A stretch of DNA of 64,000 nucleotides from JALZKA01 sp963753385 (GTDB lineage: Bacteria > Actinomycetota > Thermoleophilia > Solirubrobacterales > 70-9): positions 372,001 through 436,000 of the forward strand of contig CAVWCC010000005.1 in NCBI GenBank assembly GCA_963753385.1, given 5' to 3'. Below, piece by piece: positions 47,763-56,080 of the stretch. Position 1 is the first letter of the stretch, and every line of letters begins with the position of its first letter. The translations under genes and the position numbers were made by a program. The notes beneath the pieces are model-generated. The model did not search any database. It had not been told where the DNA came from and saw only the letters and a list, made by a program, of their open reading frames with translations.

Positions 47763-47807
47763 TGCGCCGCACCCTACCGACCGGCGGGCGTGTGCTCAGG
47801 CGTGCGG

Positions 47808-48488
47808 CTACCCAGGGAGCCGGGCCCGAATGATCGCCGAGCCTGCGTGCTCGTGCACCCGGTGGGTCTCGCGGATCTCGACGTCCTCGAACCCCGCATC
47901 GCGCAACCTCTGCTCGAACTCCTCGCGGGTCAGAGCGCCCGCGATGCACCCGGTCCATGCCTGCATGTCTGCGCGGGTCGTCTCGTCCATGTCCGGGTCG
48001 GCGACGATATCCGTGACCGCGAACCGGCCGCTGGGGCGCAGGACCCGTGCGGCCTCGTCCAGCACTGCCTGCTTATCGGCCGACAGGTTGATGACGCAGT
48101 TCGAAATCACCACGTCAACCGAGTCGTCCGTAAGCGGGACTTCCTCGATCGTCCCCTCCAGGAACGCAACGTTCTCGACGCCGGCGTCACGCTGGTTCCG
48201 CCGCGCTCTCGCCAGCATCTCGGCGGTCATATCGAGCCCGTAGGCCTTCCCGGTCGGCCCGACTCGCCGGGCGGAGATAAGGACGTCGGTGCCGTCACCC
48301 GATCCGAGGTCGAGCACAACCTCGCCCTCACCCAGCTCGGCGACGGCCGTCGGGTTGCCGCAGCCGAACGGGCTGTCGCTCGGGCCGCAACAGTCGCCGT
48401 CGACAAGCTCCAGGCGCTTCGCGGCCTCCGCGTAGCGCTCGCGAACCGTCTCGCGGATCTCGTCGTTCGCCGTCAGCTGGCGAGCCAT
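47808..48488 (-). CDS. arsM: Arsenite S-adenosylmethionine methyltransferase ArsM
   Basis: ArsM methylates As(III) using SAM. The 226-residue protein has SAM motif VVLDLGSGDGTDVLISARR near residue 58. The arsenic-binding cysteines expected for the family are all visible: C33/C34 and C43 (GDCCGPSDSPFGCGNP), C132 (ISNCVINLSADKQ) and C182 (WTGCIAGAL). ATG 48488 overlaps the arsR end, so the two are one unit, with ArsR controlling it. Length and Cys set match the bacterial ArsM group. Volatile or methylated arsenic is a known product of the family. Confidence 0.92.
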   Translation of the reverse strand: MARQLTANDEIRETVRERYAEAAKRLELVDGDCCGPSDSPFGCGNPTAVAELGEGEVVLDLGSGDGTDVLISARRVGPTGKAYGLDMTAEMLARARRNQRDAGVENVAFLEGTIEEVPLTDDSVDVVISNCVINLSADKQAVLDEAARVLRPSGRFAVTDIVADPDMDETTRADMQAWTGCIAGALTREEFEQRLRDAGFEDVEIRETHRVHEHAGSAIIRARLPG

Positions 48489-48829
48489 GTACCCAGCTCC
48501 TCCAGCGCGTCGTGGTTCACGTAGTAGTAGGCCCAGAGGCCCTGCCGCTCGGACCCGACGAGGCCGGCTTCGCGGAGCACCTTGAGGTGGTGGGAGACGG
48601 TCGGCTGGGAGAGGTCGAACAGCGGCACGAGCTCGCACACGCAGACCTTGCCCGCGTGCTTCCTCAGCACGTCGACGAGCTGCATACGGATCGGGTCGCC
48701 GAGCGCCTTCGAAACCCGCCCCATCCGCTCGGCCTGCTCGCGCTCGATGTCGGGGTACGCGACCGGGTCGCAACACACTTCCCCCTTTGGGCGCTTCTGC
48801 TTCGGAGCCAGCTCCAGATCGACGGTCAT
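48473..48829 (-). CDS. arsR: ArsR/SmtB-family arsenic-responsive repressor
   Basis: A 118-residue ArsR-type winged-helix repressor. The As(III) site is probably C63 and C65 (GKVCVCELVPLFDL), with an N-terminal C19/C20 pair as possible extra ligands. The HTH reads LSQPTVSHHLKVLREAGLVG. The wing is QGLWAYYYVNHDALEEL. ATG 48829 is the start; its 16-base overlap with arsM marks an operon. An AT-rich palindromic region upstream, between this gene and divergent arsC, is the likely operator. Confidence 0.92.
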   Translation of the reverse strand: MTVDLELAPKQKRPKGEVCCDPVAYPDIEREQAERMGRVSKALGDPIRMQLVDVLRKHAGKVCVCELVPLFDLSQPTVSHHLKVLREAGLVGSERQGLWAYYYVNHDALEELGTWLAS

Positions 48830-48830
48830 C

Positions 48831-48850
48831 TATATACATGTATCAATTGA
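48831..48850. promoter_or_regulatory. ArsR operator candidate (divergent promoter)
   Basis: TATATACATGTATCAATTGA contains ATACATGTAT and TCAATTGA, both palindromic, in an AT-rich island of otherwise GC-rich DNA. It lies between arsR (start 48829) and arsC (start 48916). It is the obvious place for ArsR binding and for promoters in both directions. Confidence 0.6.
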
Positions 48851-48915
48851 AATCACAACTGTCAATGGAATACTCTCCATCCGACCACTTCCAAACGGGG
48901 CGGGAGGAGGCATCC

Positions 48916-49578
48916 ATGGCAACGAAACTGAGTGAGCTCCAGGTGGACGTGATCACGCGCAACCACCTCGTCAAGGGACTCGAGACGCTCGAGGAGGAGT
49001 TCGCAGGCATCTTCTCCCGCGAGACGGTGGAGCGGTTCATGGCCGAATCGCTCGAAGCGCTTCGAGGCGCGCGGCTGAAGGATTTCGTCCCGCTGTTCGT
49101 GCACCGCTTCGCCCGCGAGCGCCTGCGGGCGCTTGGGCAGGTCGAGGGAACGATCACCAAGGACGTTCCCGAGGTCCTCTTCGTCTGCGTCCAGAACGCC
49201 GGCCGCAGCCAGATGGCAGCCGCGTTGCTCGACCATTACGCGAACGGAGACGTCCACGTTCGGTCGGCCGGCTCCGCCCCGGGCGACCGCATCAACCCAA
49301 ACGTGGTCACGGCGATGGAGGAGCTCGGCATCGATCTCTCGAAGGAGTTCCCCAAGCCGATGACCGACGAGGTCGTACGAGCCGCCGACGCGGTGGTGAC
49401 GATGGGCTGCGGGGACGCATGCCCGATCTACCCGGGCAAGCGCTACGAGGACTGGGAGGTCGACGATCCCGCCGAGGCGGACCTCGAAGGCGTTCGGCGG
49501 ATCCGTGACGACATCGGGGAGCGCGTGAGGGTCCTGCTCGCCGAGCTGGCCCCTTCAAAGAACGGGGCGAGTGCGTAA
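48916..49578 (+). CDS. arsC: Arsenate reductase (LMW-phosphatase type) with N-terminal helical domain
   Basis: This enzyme reduces arsenate to arsenite. Residues 1-75 form an all-helical extension (VDVITRNHLVKGLETLEEEF; RLKDFVPLFVHRFARERLRA) resembling the N-terminal domain of some actinobacterial tyrosine-phosphatase-like proteins. The catalytic P-loop is C91-V-Q-N-A-G-R97-S (residues 91-98). A second redox pair appears as C165 and C169 in MGCGDACP. ATG 48916 has a GGAGGAGG site. GTG 49571 of the aquaporin gene overlaps the end, so they are co-translated. Confidence 0.92.
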   Translation: MATKLSELQVDVITRNHLVKGLETLEEEFAGIFSRETVERFMAESLEALRGARLKDFVPLFVHRFARERLRALGQVEGTITKDVPEVLFVCVQNAGRSQMAAALLDHYANGDVHVRSAGSAPGDRINPNVVTAMEELGIDLSKEFPKPMTDEVVRAADAVVTMGCGDACPIYPGKRYEDWEVDDPAEADLEGVRRIRDDIGERVRVLLAELAPSKNGASA

Positions 49579-50281
49579 GCCGGACCTGGCGCGCCGGGCC
49601 CTCGCCGAGGGCCTGGCCGCCTTCGCTCTTGTCTTCGCCGGATGTGGGGCCGTCGTCACCGACGCCCACTACGGCGGCATCCTCGGCGCCGTCGGCGTCG
49701 CGATCGTCTTCGGCTTGGTGATCATGGCCATGGTCTATGCGACGGGCCACCTTTCGGGCGCCCACATCAATCCGGCCGTGACGCTCGCATTCACCCTGAC
49801 GCGCCACTTCCCGGTGCGTGACGCCGGGGCCTACGTGGGAGCACAGCTCCTCGGCGCGGTGGCGGGAGCGCTGCTGCTGCTGGCGGTATGGCCGGACCAG
49901 CCGGGCGCCCTCGGTGCCACCGTTCCGACCGTTGGTGCCGGCAGCGCGCTCGTCTACGAGCTGGTCCTCACGGCTCTCCTGATGTTCGTGATCATGGCCG
50001 TAGCGACAGACACTCGAGCGGTGGGCGCCGCCGCAGCGCTGGCCATCGGTGGGACGGTCGGCCTGGATGCCCTCTTCGGCGGGGCGGTCACGGGTGCCTC
50101 GATGAACCCCGCCCGCTCGTTCGGGCCCGCTCTCGCAAGCGCCGAATGGAGCGACTTCTGGCTTTACATCATTGGTCCGATCATGGGCGCGGCGCTCGGT
50201 GCCCTCGCATATCAGCTGGTCCGTGGAGAGCACCCGGAGACGCCGAGTACCGTCCGTGAGGGCGAGCAATGGACCGGGTAG
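49571..50281 (+). CDS. Aquaporin/aquaglyceroporin (AqpS-like)
   Basis: A 236-residue major intrinsic protein with six helices and two half-helix NPA motifs: HLSGAHINPAVTLAF near residue 60 and TGASMNPARSFGPALA near residue 175. In Sinorhizobium meliloti AqpS in an ars operon lets arsenite leave the cell. The position here, after arsC and with no ArsB or Acr3 pump, suggests the same role. Actual arsenite permeability is not shown by sequence. It overlaps the next gene by 13 bases. Confidence 0.9.
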   Translation: MRKPDLARRALAEGLAAFALVFAGCGAVVTDAHYGGILGAVGVAIVFGLVIMAMVYATGHLSGAHINPAVTLAFTLTRHFPVRDAGAYVGAQLLGAVAGALLLLAVWPDQPGALGATVPTVGAGSALVYELVLTALLMFVIMAVATDTRAVGAAAALAIGGTVGLDALFGGAVTGASMNPARSFGPALASAEWSDFWLYIIGPIMGAALGALAYQLVRGEHPETPSTVREGEQWTG

Positions 50282-50988
50282 CGGTGATCACCGACATCCA
50301 CGGCAACCACCCGGCGCTCGAAGCGGCGCTTGCCGACATCAACGCCGCAGGGATCGAGGGCGTCTACTGCGGCGGCGACCTCGTCGGATACGGGCCGCGC
50401 CCGAACGAGGTTTGCTCGGTGATCGCCGAGCGGGCCATCCCGACGATCTACGGGAACTACGACTGGGCGATTGCACGCGACGAGGCGGACTGTGGGTGCG
50501 CATACGTCACCGAGCACGACAAGAGGATCGGCCAGCTCTCGGTCGACTGGACCCTCGAGCACACCGACTCACGGTCGAAGGACTTCATGCGCGGGCTGCC
50601 GTTCGACCTGAGGTTCCAGCTCGGCGGCAACAGGGTGCGGCTCGTACACGGGTCGCCACGCAAGGTGAACGAGTATCTGTTCGAGGACAAGCCGGCGAAG
50701 ACCTTCGAGCGGATCGCGGCCGGAGCGGACTGCGACGTCCTCGTCTTCGGCCACACGCACAAGCCGTGGGTACGTGAGTACGGCGGGGTTCTGTTCGTCA
50801 ACTGCGGCTCGGTCGGCAAGCCGAAGGACGGCGATCCGCGCGGCGCGTTCGCGGTGCTGGCCGCGGACGGCGACCGGGTGCAGGTAGACATTCCCCGGGT
50901 CGACTACCCGGCGCCCGAGGTCGCCGGCGAGATGCGGCGGGTGGGACTCCCCGATGAACTCGCCGACAACCTGATCGCGGCGCGCTGA
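50269..50988 (+). CDS. Metallophosphoesterase (YfcE/MJ0936-like) in the ars operon
   Basis: A 239-residue calcineurin-like phosphodiesterase. The motifs are AVITDIHGNHPALEAAL at the start, VYCGGDLVGYGPRPNEVC near residue 35, TIYGNYDWAIARD near 61 and VLVFGHTHKPWVREY near 159. RLVHGSPRKVNEYLF lies between. Its start lies inside the aquaporin gene, so it belongs to the arsenic operon. Similar metallophosphatases are found in other ars operons, with no settled function. ATG 50269 is the start. Confidence 0.88.
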   Translation: MDRVAVITDIHGNHPALEAALADINAAGIEGVYCGGDLVGYGPRPNEVCSVIAERAIPTIYGNYDWAIARDEADCGCAYVTEHDKRIGQLSVDWTLEHTDSRSKDFMRGLPFDLRFQLGGNRVRLVHGSPRKVNEYLFEDKPAKTFERIAAGADCDVLVFGHTHKPWVREYGGVLFVNCGSVGKPKDGDPRGAFAVLAADGDRVQVDIPRVDYPAPEVAGEMRRVGLPDELADNLIAAR

Positions 50989-51114
50989 CCTACCCGAGCT
51001 TGCCGAACGGGCCCCAGATCGCAAAGGTCACCGCGGTCGACTCTTCCGGCGGATTCAGGGAGTCAGTCCCGTCGGGCCCGCCGTCCTGGCGGCCGCCCTG
51101 ATGCGGTGGCAAAT

Positions 51115-51132
51115 TCCTACCGCTCCGTAGGA
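51115..51132. promoter_or_regulatory. Operator-like inverted repeat upstream of the agmatinase gene
   Basis: TCCTAC-cgctcc-GTAGGA has perfect 6-bp arms and lies 35 bases before ATG 51167. It could be the binding site of a regulator of the agmatinase-ABC genes. On the minus strand the gap 50989-51166 also has a short open stretch ending FAIWGPFGKLG and a stop, without an evident start. Confidence 0.5.
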
Positions 51133-51166
51133 TTTCGCTCTCCGGTTGTTAGCGGATACTGCGCCG

Positions 51167-52133
51167 ATGGTCGATCCCTATGAGCGCTGGGACGAACCGG
51201 ACCGAAAGCCTCCCTACGCCGGGTTGCCGAGCTTCGCCGCGCTGCCCTGGACGGAGGATCCGGCCGACCTCGACGGCGTCGACATCGCTGTGATCGGAGC
51301 GCCGTTCGACGCGCTTGGCGAGCGACCGTCCCGGGAGCAGGGAGGGCCCGCGCGCGATCCGCATCGCCAGCCGCCCGCTGGGCCCCGAGGTGGGCTCCGG
51401 GGTCGATGCCTCGGAGCGCCTGCGGATGGTCGACTTCGGCGACGCGCCGGTCGTCCCGTACGACTCGGACGGCTCGCGCGCCGCGATGGAGTCCACCATC
51501 GCCAAGGCCGTCGCCGCCGGCGCGATTCCGCTCGTCCTAGGTGGCGACCACTCGATCACCCTCCCGTCGGCGCGTGCCTGCGCGGATGCGTACGGGCCGT
51601 TGGGCCTCCTCCACTTCGACTCACACACGGACACGGCGCCCGAGACCTACCGGCACACTGACAACCACGGCACCATGATGCGAGCGTTGGTCGTGGACCG
51701 GTACGTAGATCCCACCCGGTATGTCCAGGTGGGCCTCCGGGGGAGTTGGCCGGATCCCGAGGTGTTCGCGTGGCAGGAGGAGGTGGGGATCACGGCCTTC
51801 ACCGCCGAGGACGTTCGGACCAGGGGCATCGACGACGTAATCCGGGAAGCGATCGGCGCCATCGGCGGCGGGCCGGCCTACCTGAGCGTGGACATCGACG
51901 TCCTCGACCCGGCGTTCGCGAACGCCACCGGGACCCCCGAGCCCGGCGGCCTCGAGCCGCGCGAGCTGCTGGCCGCGGTCCGCACCGCTAGCGAGGAGCT
52001 CCGATTCGTCGGCCTCGACATCGTCGAGGTCGTGCCCGGCGGGTGGGGCACCGCCGATGTGGCGGCGCTGACGGCGGCCGGCGTCGCTGGGGCGGCGGTG
52101 ACGGGGATCGCAGCGGCTCGGGACAGGGGCTAG
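51167..52133 (+). CDS. Agmatinase/arginase-family ureohydrolase (frameshifted)
   Basis: A binuclear-manganese ureohydrolase of about 320 residues, cleaving agmatine, arginine or a relative. Metal-ligand motifs are LVLGGDHSIT near residue 125, LLHFDSHTDT near residue 150 and YLSVDIDVLDPAF near 240. An extra C near 51330 (GAGCGACCGTCC) breaks the frame. Corrected, the text reads LGERRPGSREGPRAIR, the usual family turn. ATG 51167 is the start. It sits 39 bases upstream of an amino-acid-type ABC importer, which may supply its substrate. Confidence 0.88.
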
Positions 52134-52172
52134 AGTCACGGCTTCGTGGCATTCGACCGAGGGGATCCCGCC

Positions 52173-53048
52173 ATGTCGCTCGCGCGTCTCATCTCTCTGC
52201 TTCTGCTGATCGGCGCGCTGGGGGTGGTTGCCGGCTGCGGAGACGATGACGACGACTCCGCGGACGAGGGCACGACGACGGCCGCGGAGGTGTCGGCCGA
52301 GGATTGCCAGGCTGACCAGCTGGAGACGGTCGCCGACGGGACGCTCACCGTGGCCACCGACAAGCCTGCCTTCCCGCCCTACTTCGAGGACAACGACCCC
52401 ACGAACGGCCAGGGCTTCGAGAGCGCCGTCGCCTATGCGGTCGCGAACGACCTCGGGTTCGCCGAGAGCGAGGTCGAGTGGACCGTCGTGCCATTCAACG
52501 CGTCGTTTGCCCCGGGTCCGAAGGAGTTCGACTTCGACGTCAACCAGATCTCGATCACCGAGAAACGGGCCGAGGCGGTCGACTTCTCGTCGCCTTACTA
52601 CACCGCGAACCAGGCGGTCGTCGCGCTGAAGGGATCCGACGCCGCGTCGGCCACGTCGCTCGCCGACCTCGCCGACACGCAGTTCGGCGTCCAGATCGGG
52701 ACCACCAGTCTCGAGGCCGTCGACGCCTCGATCCAGCCGAGCGCCGATCCGCAGGTCTTCGACACCTCCAACGACGTCGTCTCGGCTCTCAAGCAGGAGC
52801 AGGTCGAGGCCGTCGTCGTGGACGTCCCGACCGCGTTCTTCCTGACCGCGGTCCAGGTGCCCGAGGGAACGATCGTGGGGCAGTTCTCGGCGCCGGGCGG
52901 CGATGAATGGGGCGCGCTCCTCGAGAAGGATTCGCCCCTGACCGACTGCGTTTCGTTCGCCATCGACTCCCTGCGCGACTCCGGCGAGCTCGCCGAGATC
53001 GAGCAGACGTGGATCAGCGAGAAGGCCAACGCGCCGGTGCTCGAGTAG
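52173..53048 (+). CDS. Amino-acid-type ABC binding lipoprotein
   Basis: A 291-residue family-3 substrate-binding protein. The signal ends in the lipobox VVAGC and is followed by GDDDDDSADEG, so it is anchored to the membrane. The body has VATDKPAFPPYFEDNDPTNG near residue 60, KEFDFDVNQISITEKRAEAV near 120 and DFSSPYYTANQAVVALKG. ATG 52173 (with AGGGGA upstream) is preferred to GTG 52146. The ligand is unknown; with the agmatinase-like enzyme nearby it may be arginine or a polyamine, which is a guess. Confidence 0.9.
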   Translation: MSLARLISLLLLIGALGVVAGCGDDDDDSADEGTTTAAEVSAEDCQADQLETVADGTLTVATDKPAFPPYFEDNDPTNGQGFESAVAYAVANDLGFAESEVEWTVVPFNASFAPGPKEFDFDVNQISITEKRAEAVDFSSPYYTANQAVVALKGSDAASATSLADLADTQFGVQIGTTSLEAVDASIQPSADPQVFDTSNDVVSALKQEQVEAVVVDVPTAFFLTAVQVPEGTIVGQFSAPGGDEWGALLEKDSPLTDCVSFAIDSLRDSGELAEIEQTWISEKANAPVLE

Positions 53049-53905
53049 CGCCGGACGCACCCGACCGTAAAGCCGAGCGCGCAGAGGCGCGCCGCGCGCG
53101 GGCGCTCCGCGGCGGCGCGATCGCCGCCACATCGACGATCATCGTGCTCGGCGGGCTTGCGGTCCTGGTGCTCACCAGCCCCGGTTGGCCCGTCGTCCGC
53201 GAGCAGTTCTTCGACTGGGACGAGTTCACGGCGACCTTCCCGGACATCCTCAGGGCCTTTTGGCTCGACATCCGGGTCTTCTGCATCGTCGAGGTTGTCG
53301 TCCTCGCATTGGGCTTGGTCGTGGCGCTCCTCCGCACGGTCAGGGCGCCGGCGCTGTTCCCGTTGAAGATCGTCGCGGTCGTCTATACCGATGTCTTCCG
53401 AGGGATCCCGGTGATCCTGCTCGTCTACCTCATCGGCTTCGGCGTCCCGGCGCTGGTGCAGGGGGAAACCGATTCGGGCTCGCAGCCGCTTGATTGGCTG
53501 CCGACCGACCCGGTGGTGCTCGGCGGATTCGCGCTCGCGCTCTGCTACAGCGCCTACGTGGCGGAGGTCTATCGCGCGGGCATCAGCTCGATCCATCCGG
53601 GCCAGCGCGACGCGGCCCTGGCGGTCGGCCTGACCGAGGGCCAGGCGCTGCGGCACGTAATCGTCCCGCAGGCGGTGCGGCGCGTGGGACCGCCGCTCCT
53701 CAACGACTTCATCGCGCTGCAGAAGGACGTCGCGCTGATCGCGATCATCGGTGTCACCGGCGAGGCGTTCCGGACCGCGCAGATCGAGACGGCGACGCGA
53801 TTCGACTACACGCCGCTCGTAGGGGCCGCCCTGCTCTACATGTGCGTCACGATCCCACTCGCCCGGATCCTCGACCGGTGGGGATACGCGACGGCGGCGC
53901 GCTGA
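53009..53905 (+). CDS. Amino-acid ABC transporter permease (HisM/ArtM type)
   Basis: The single permease of a polar amino-acid importer, about 298 residues. After a charged N-terminus come five or so helices. The EAA loop reads GISSIHPGQRDAALAVGLTE near residue 190, with IVPQAVRRVGPPLLNDFIAL next, a standard ending. The upstream frame has no ATG; GTG 53009, inside the end of the previous gene, is the best start, which makes a 40-base overlap. TGATG links it to the ATPase gene. Confidence 0.9.
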   Translation: MDQREGQRAGARVAPDAPDRKAERAEARRARALRGGAIAATSTIIVLGGLAVLVLTSPGWPVVREQFFDWDEFTATFPDILRAFWLDIRVFCIVEVVVLALGLVVALLRTVRAPALFPLKIVAVVYTDVFRGIPVILLVYLIGFGVPALVQGETDSGSQPLDWLPTDPVVLGGFALALCYSAYVAEVYRAGISSIHPGQRDAALAVGLTEGQALRHVIVPQAVRRVGPPLLNDFIALQKDVALIAIIGVTGEAFRTAQIETATRFDYTPLVGAALLYMCVTIPLARILDRWGYATAAR

Positions 53906-54654
53906 TGGCCGACGCGGTGCTCGAGATCCGCGGGGTAACCAAGGCCTTCGGCGAGCTCGACGTCCTGCGCGGCATCGACCTGACCGTCCACGAGCACGAG
54001 GCGGTCGCGCTGATCGGCGCCTCGGGCTCGGGCAAGTCGACGCTCCTGCGCTGCATCGACCTCCTCGAGGACATCGACGACGGGGACATCTTCCTCGACG
54101 GCGAGGTGATCACGGACCCGTCCGTCGAAACGGTCGGCGTCCGCCGCCGGCTCGGCCTGGTCTTCCAGGCCTACAACCTGTTCCCGCACCTGAGCGCGCT
54201 CGACAACATCCTGCTCGGCCTCGCGCAGGGACACGGCATGCCGCGAGGCGAGGCCGAGGCGAAGGCGCTGGCGATCCTCGAGCGCTTCGGGCTGGCGGGG
54301 CGCGAGGGCGACTACCCGGACCGGCTTTCCGGGGGCCAGCAGCAACGCGTTGCGATCGCGCGCGCGTTCGCGACCCGGCCGCGGGCGATGCTGCTCGACG
54401 AGGTCACCAGCGCACTCGATCCCGAGCTGGTCGGCGACGTGCTCCAGGCCGTGCGCGACCTCAAGGACGAGGGCGTCACGATGCTGCTCGCCACGCACGA
54501 GATGGGCTTCGCCCGCGAGGTGGCCGACCGTGTCGGCTTCCTGCACGAGGGACGTCTGCTCGAGGTCGGCCCGCCCGACGAGCTGCTCTCCGATCCGCAC
54601 GAGCCGGAGACGAAGCGCTTCCTGCGCCGTCTGCTCGAGGCGGGCCGTGCCTAG
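53905..54654 (+). CDS. Amino-acid ABC transporter ATPase (HisP/GlnQ type)
   Basis: The 249-residue ATPase of the importer. Walker A is GASGSGKSTLLRCID near residue 38, the Q-loop FQAYNLFPHLSALDNIL, the signature LSGGQQQRVAIARAFA, Walker B AMLLDEVTSALDPEL and the H-loop ATHEMGFAREVADRVGF. Note DEV in place of the usual DEP, a tolerated variation in this family. ATG 53905 overlaps the permease stop. Its own stop shares CTAG with the convergent 54651 gene. Confidence 0.93.
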   Translation: MADAVLEIRGVTKAFGELDVLRGIDLTVHEHEAVALIGASGSGKSTLLRCIDLLEDIDDGDIFLDGEVITDPSVETVGVRRRLGLVFQAYNLFPHLSALDNILLGLAQGHGMPRGEAEAKALAILERFGLAGREGDYPDRLSGGQQQRVAIARAFATRPRAMLLDEVTSALDPELVGDVLQAVRDLKDEGVTMLLATHEMGFAREVADRVGFLHEGRLLEVGPPDELLSDPHEPETKRFLRRLLEAGRA

Positions 54655-54995
54655 CTGTCAGCGAGCTCGGGGATCAGCCTGGCGACGTGCTCGGCGAGCG
54701 TGCGGCGGACCCAGCGCTGGGTCTCGGAGTCGGCCATCCGGTAGCGCGCGATCAGCAGCTTCTGCTCGGTGATCGGCAGGCCCGCGATCTCCCACCGCAC
54801 CACGAGCCGCTCGAAGAGGAGCTCCGTGCGCCGGCGCCAGTCGTCGTCGACCGTCGCGGCGGCACTCCGGGCGCGGGCGTTCGAGATCTTGCGGATCGAG
54901 CCGGAGCTGAGCGCTTCGCGAACCGTCAGGACGTTGCCCTCGGCGTCGGCGTAGTCCACGGTGGCCTGGGGCTCCTTGCGGCGGCGCTTGGCCAC
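54651..54995 (-). CDS. Conserved-looking protein of unknown function
   Basis: I do not recognise this 114-residue protein. It is basic and helical, beginning MAKRRRKEPQATVDYADAEG, with no membrane segment or signal. The middle (RARSAAATVDDDWRRRTELL, then FERLVVRWEIAGLPITEQKL) is rich in Arg/Glu helices. It lies three bases downstream of a small lipoprotein gene on the same strand and overlaps the convergent ATPase stop. Codon use is normal for the region, so it is probably real. Confidence 0.6.
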   Translation of the reverse strand: MAKRRRKEPQATVDYADAEGNVLTVREALSSGSIRKISNARARSAAATVDDDWRRRTELLFERLVVRWEIAGLPITEQKLLIARYRMADSETQRWVRRTLAEHVARLIPELADS

Positions 54996-54998
54996 TCC

Positions 54999-55292
54999 TC
55001 AGCACTGCTCCTCGACGAGATCGGCTAGCGGCGCCTCCTGGTCGGCGTCGATCGCCGCGGCGCTCACGAGCAGTACGAAGCCGTTATGGACCCGGATGCC
55101 CGCGCAGGCCTGGCTGTCGGCCACGAACGCCTCGAGGATCTCCTGCTTCTGTGGCTGGAGCTCGACGATGAACTCGCCGACCGTGATGTCGTATGGAGCG
55201 CCGGCGGTGTCCCCGCCCGCCGCGTCGTCATCGTCCCCACCACAGCCGGCGAGGATGGTCGCCGCTGCGATGATCGCCACCGCGGCTCGCAT
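54999..55292 (-). CDS. Small secreted lipoprotein of unknown function
   Basis: A 97-residue lipoprotein: MRAAVAIIAAATILAGC is a signal with lipobox LAGC, followed by an Asp-rich linker (GGDDDDAAGGD). The short mature domain has two Cys, one in SQACAGIRVHNGFVLLV and one at the C-terminus (VEEQC), which could form a disulfide. No family was recognised. Its ATG 55292 overlaps the stop of the ABC-2 permease gene (TGATG), so it is co-translated with the exporter. Confidence 0.65.
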   Translation of the reverse strand: MRAAVAIIAAATILAGCGGDDDDAAGGDTAGAPYDITVGEFIVELQPQKQEILEAFVADSQACAGIRVHNGFVLLVSAAAIDADQEAPLADLVEEQC

Positions 55293-56080
55293 CAGTCGAT
55301 CAGCCTGATCTCCATGCGCTTCACGGCGAGGCGCCACATCACAAGCGCGAAGAGGACGAGCACAGCGAAGCGGATCACATCCGTCGACTCGAAGCCGAAG
55401 CTCGCGTGTCGCACCAGCTCGACCAGCTGGTAGAGCGGGTTGAATTGGGCGGCGATCTGGAATCCCTCGGGCAGCTGGTCGATCGGGAAGAACGTCCCGG
55501 CGACCAGGAACAGAGGGGTGATCACCAGCGTCGTCACGTAGCTGAAGCTGTCGATCTTGTTGACGATCGCGGCCATCGTGATCCCGAAGGCCGCGAACCC
55601 CAGGGCGGTGACGAAGCAGAACAGCGGCACCAGCAGCATGCCCCACGCGGGGTCGAGCCCGAAGCCGATCGCAACGAGCAGCGGGAAGCACCCATAGAAG
55701 CCGGACCGGATCCCGATCCACAGCATCTCCGCGGTGACCAGCTCCTCGACGTCGACCGGCGCCGCGAGGATCGCGTCATACGTGTTCTGGAAGCGGTGCT
55801 TCACGAACACGCCGAACATGGCCGGGAGCGCGCTCGAGAAGATCACCGCGGTCGCAACCATCCCGGTGCCCACGAACTCGACGTACTCGAGCCCCTCGAC
55901 CCGGTCCACGACGGTCGCGCCGAGCCCGAGCCCGAACGCGAGCAGGTAGACGATCGGTTCGAGCACGCTCGAGAACGTCGTGGCCTTCCAGAAGGTCCTG
56001 AAGTTCGCGATGTCGCGGCTCATGACGCCGCGGATGGCGGCGGGCTCGAGACGGTGGGCTCCGACCTGCGACTCGCTCAT
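55292..56080 (-). CDS. ABC-2 type exporter permease (NodJ-like)
   Basis: A 262-residue ABC-2 membrane subunit with six helices. Its text follows the NodJ/DrrB pattern: FWKATTFSSVLEPIVYLLAF, then FKHRFQNTYDAILAAPVDVE-like KHRFQNTYDAILAAPVDVEE near residue 100. The C-terminus is FNPLYQLVELVRHASFGFES. It pairs with the ATPase encoded just upstream, overlapping by four bases. Substrates in this group are lipids, oligosaccharides or drugs; none can be named here. Confidence 0.9.
   Translation of the reverse strand: MSESQVGAHRLEPAAIRGVMSRDIANFRTFWKATTFSSVLEPIVYLLAFGLGLGATVVDRVEGLEYVEFVGTGMVATAVIFSSALPAMFGVFVKHRFQNTYDAILAAPVDVEELVTAEMLWIGIRSGFYGCFPLLVAIGFGLDPAWGMLLVPLFCFVTALGFAAFGITMAAIVNKIDSFSYVTTLVITPLFLVAGTFFPIDQLPEGFQIAAQFNPLYQLVELVRHASFGFESTDVIRFAVLVLFALVMWRLAVKRMEIRLID

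Noticed and set aside
47808..48839. A 343-residue ArsM with a long N-terminal extension
   Set aside because: The extension is arsR read in another frame; ATG 48488 gives a normal ArsM.
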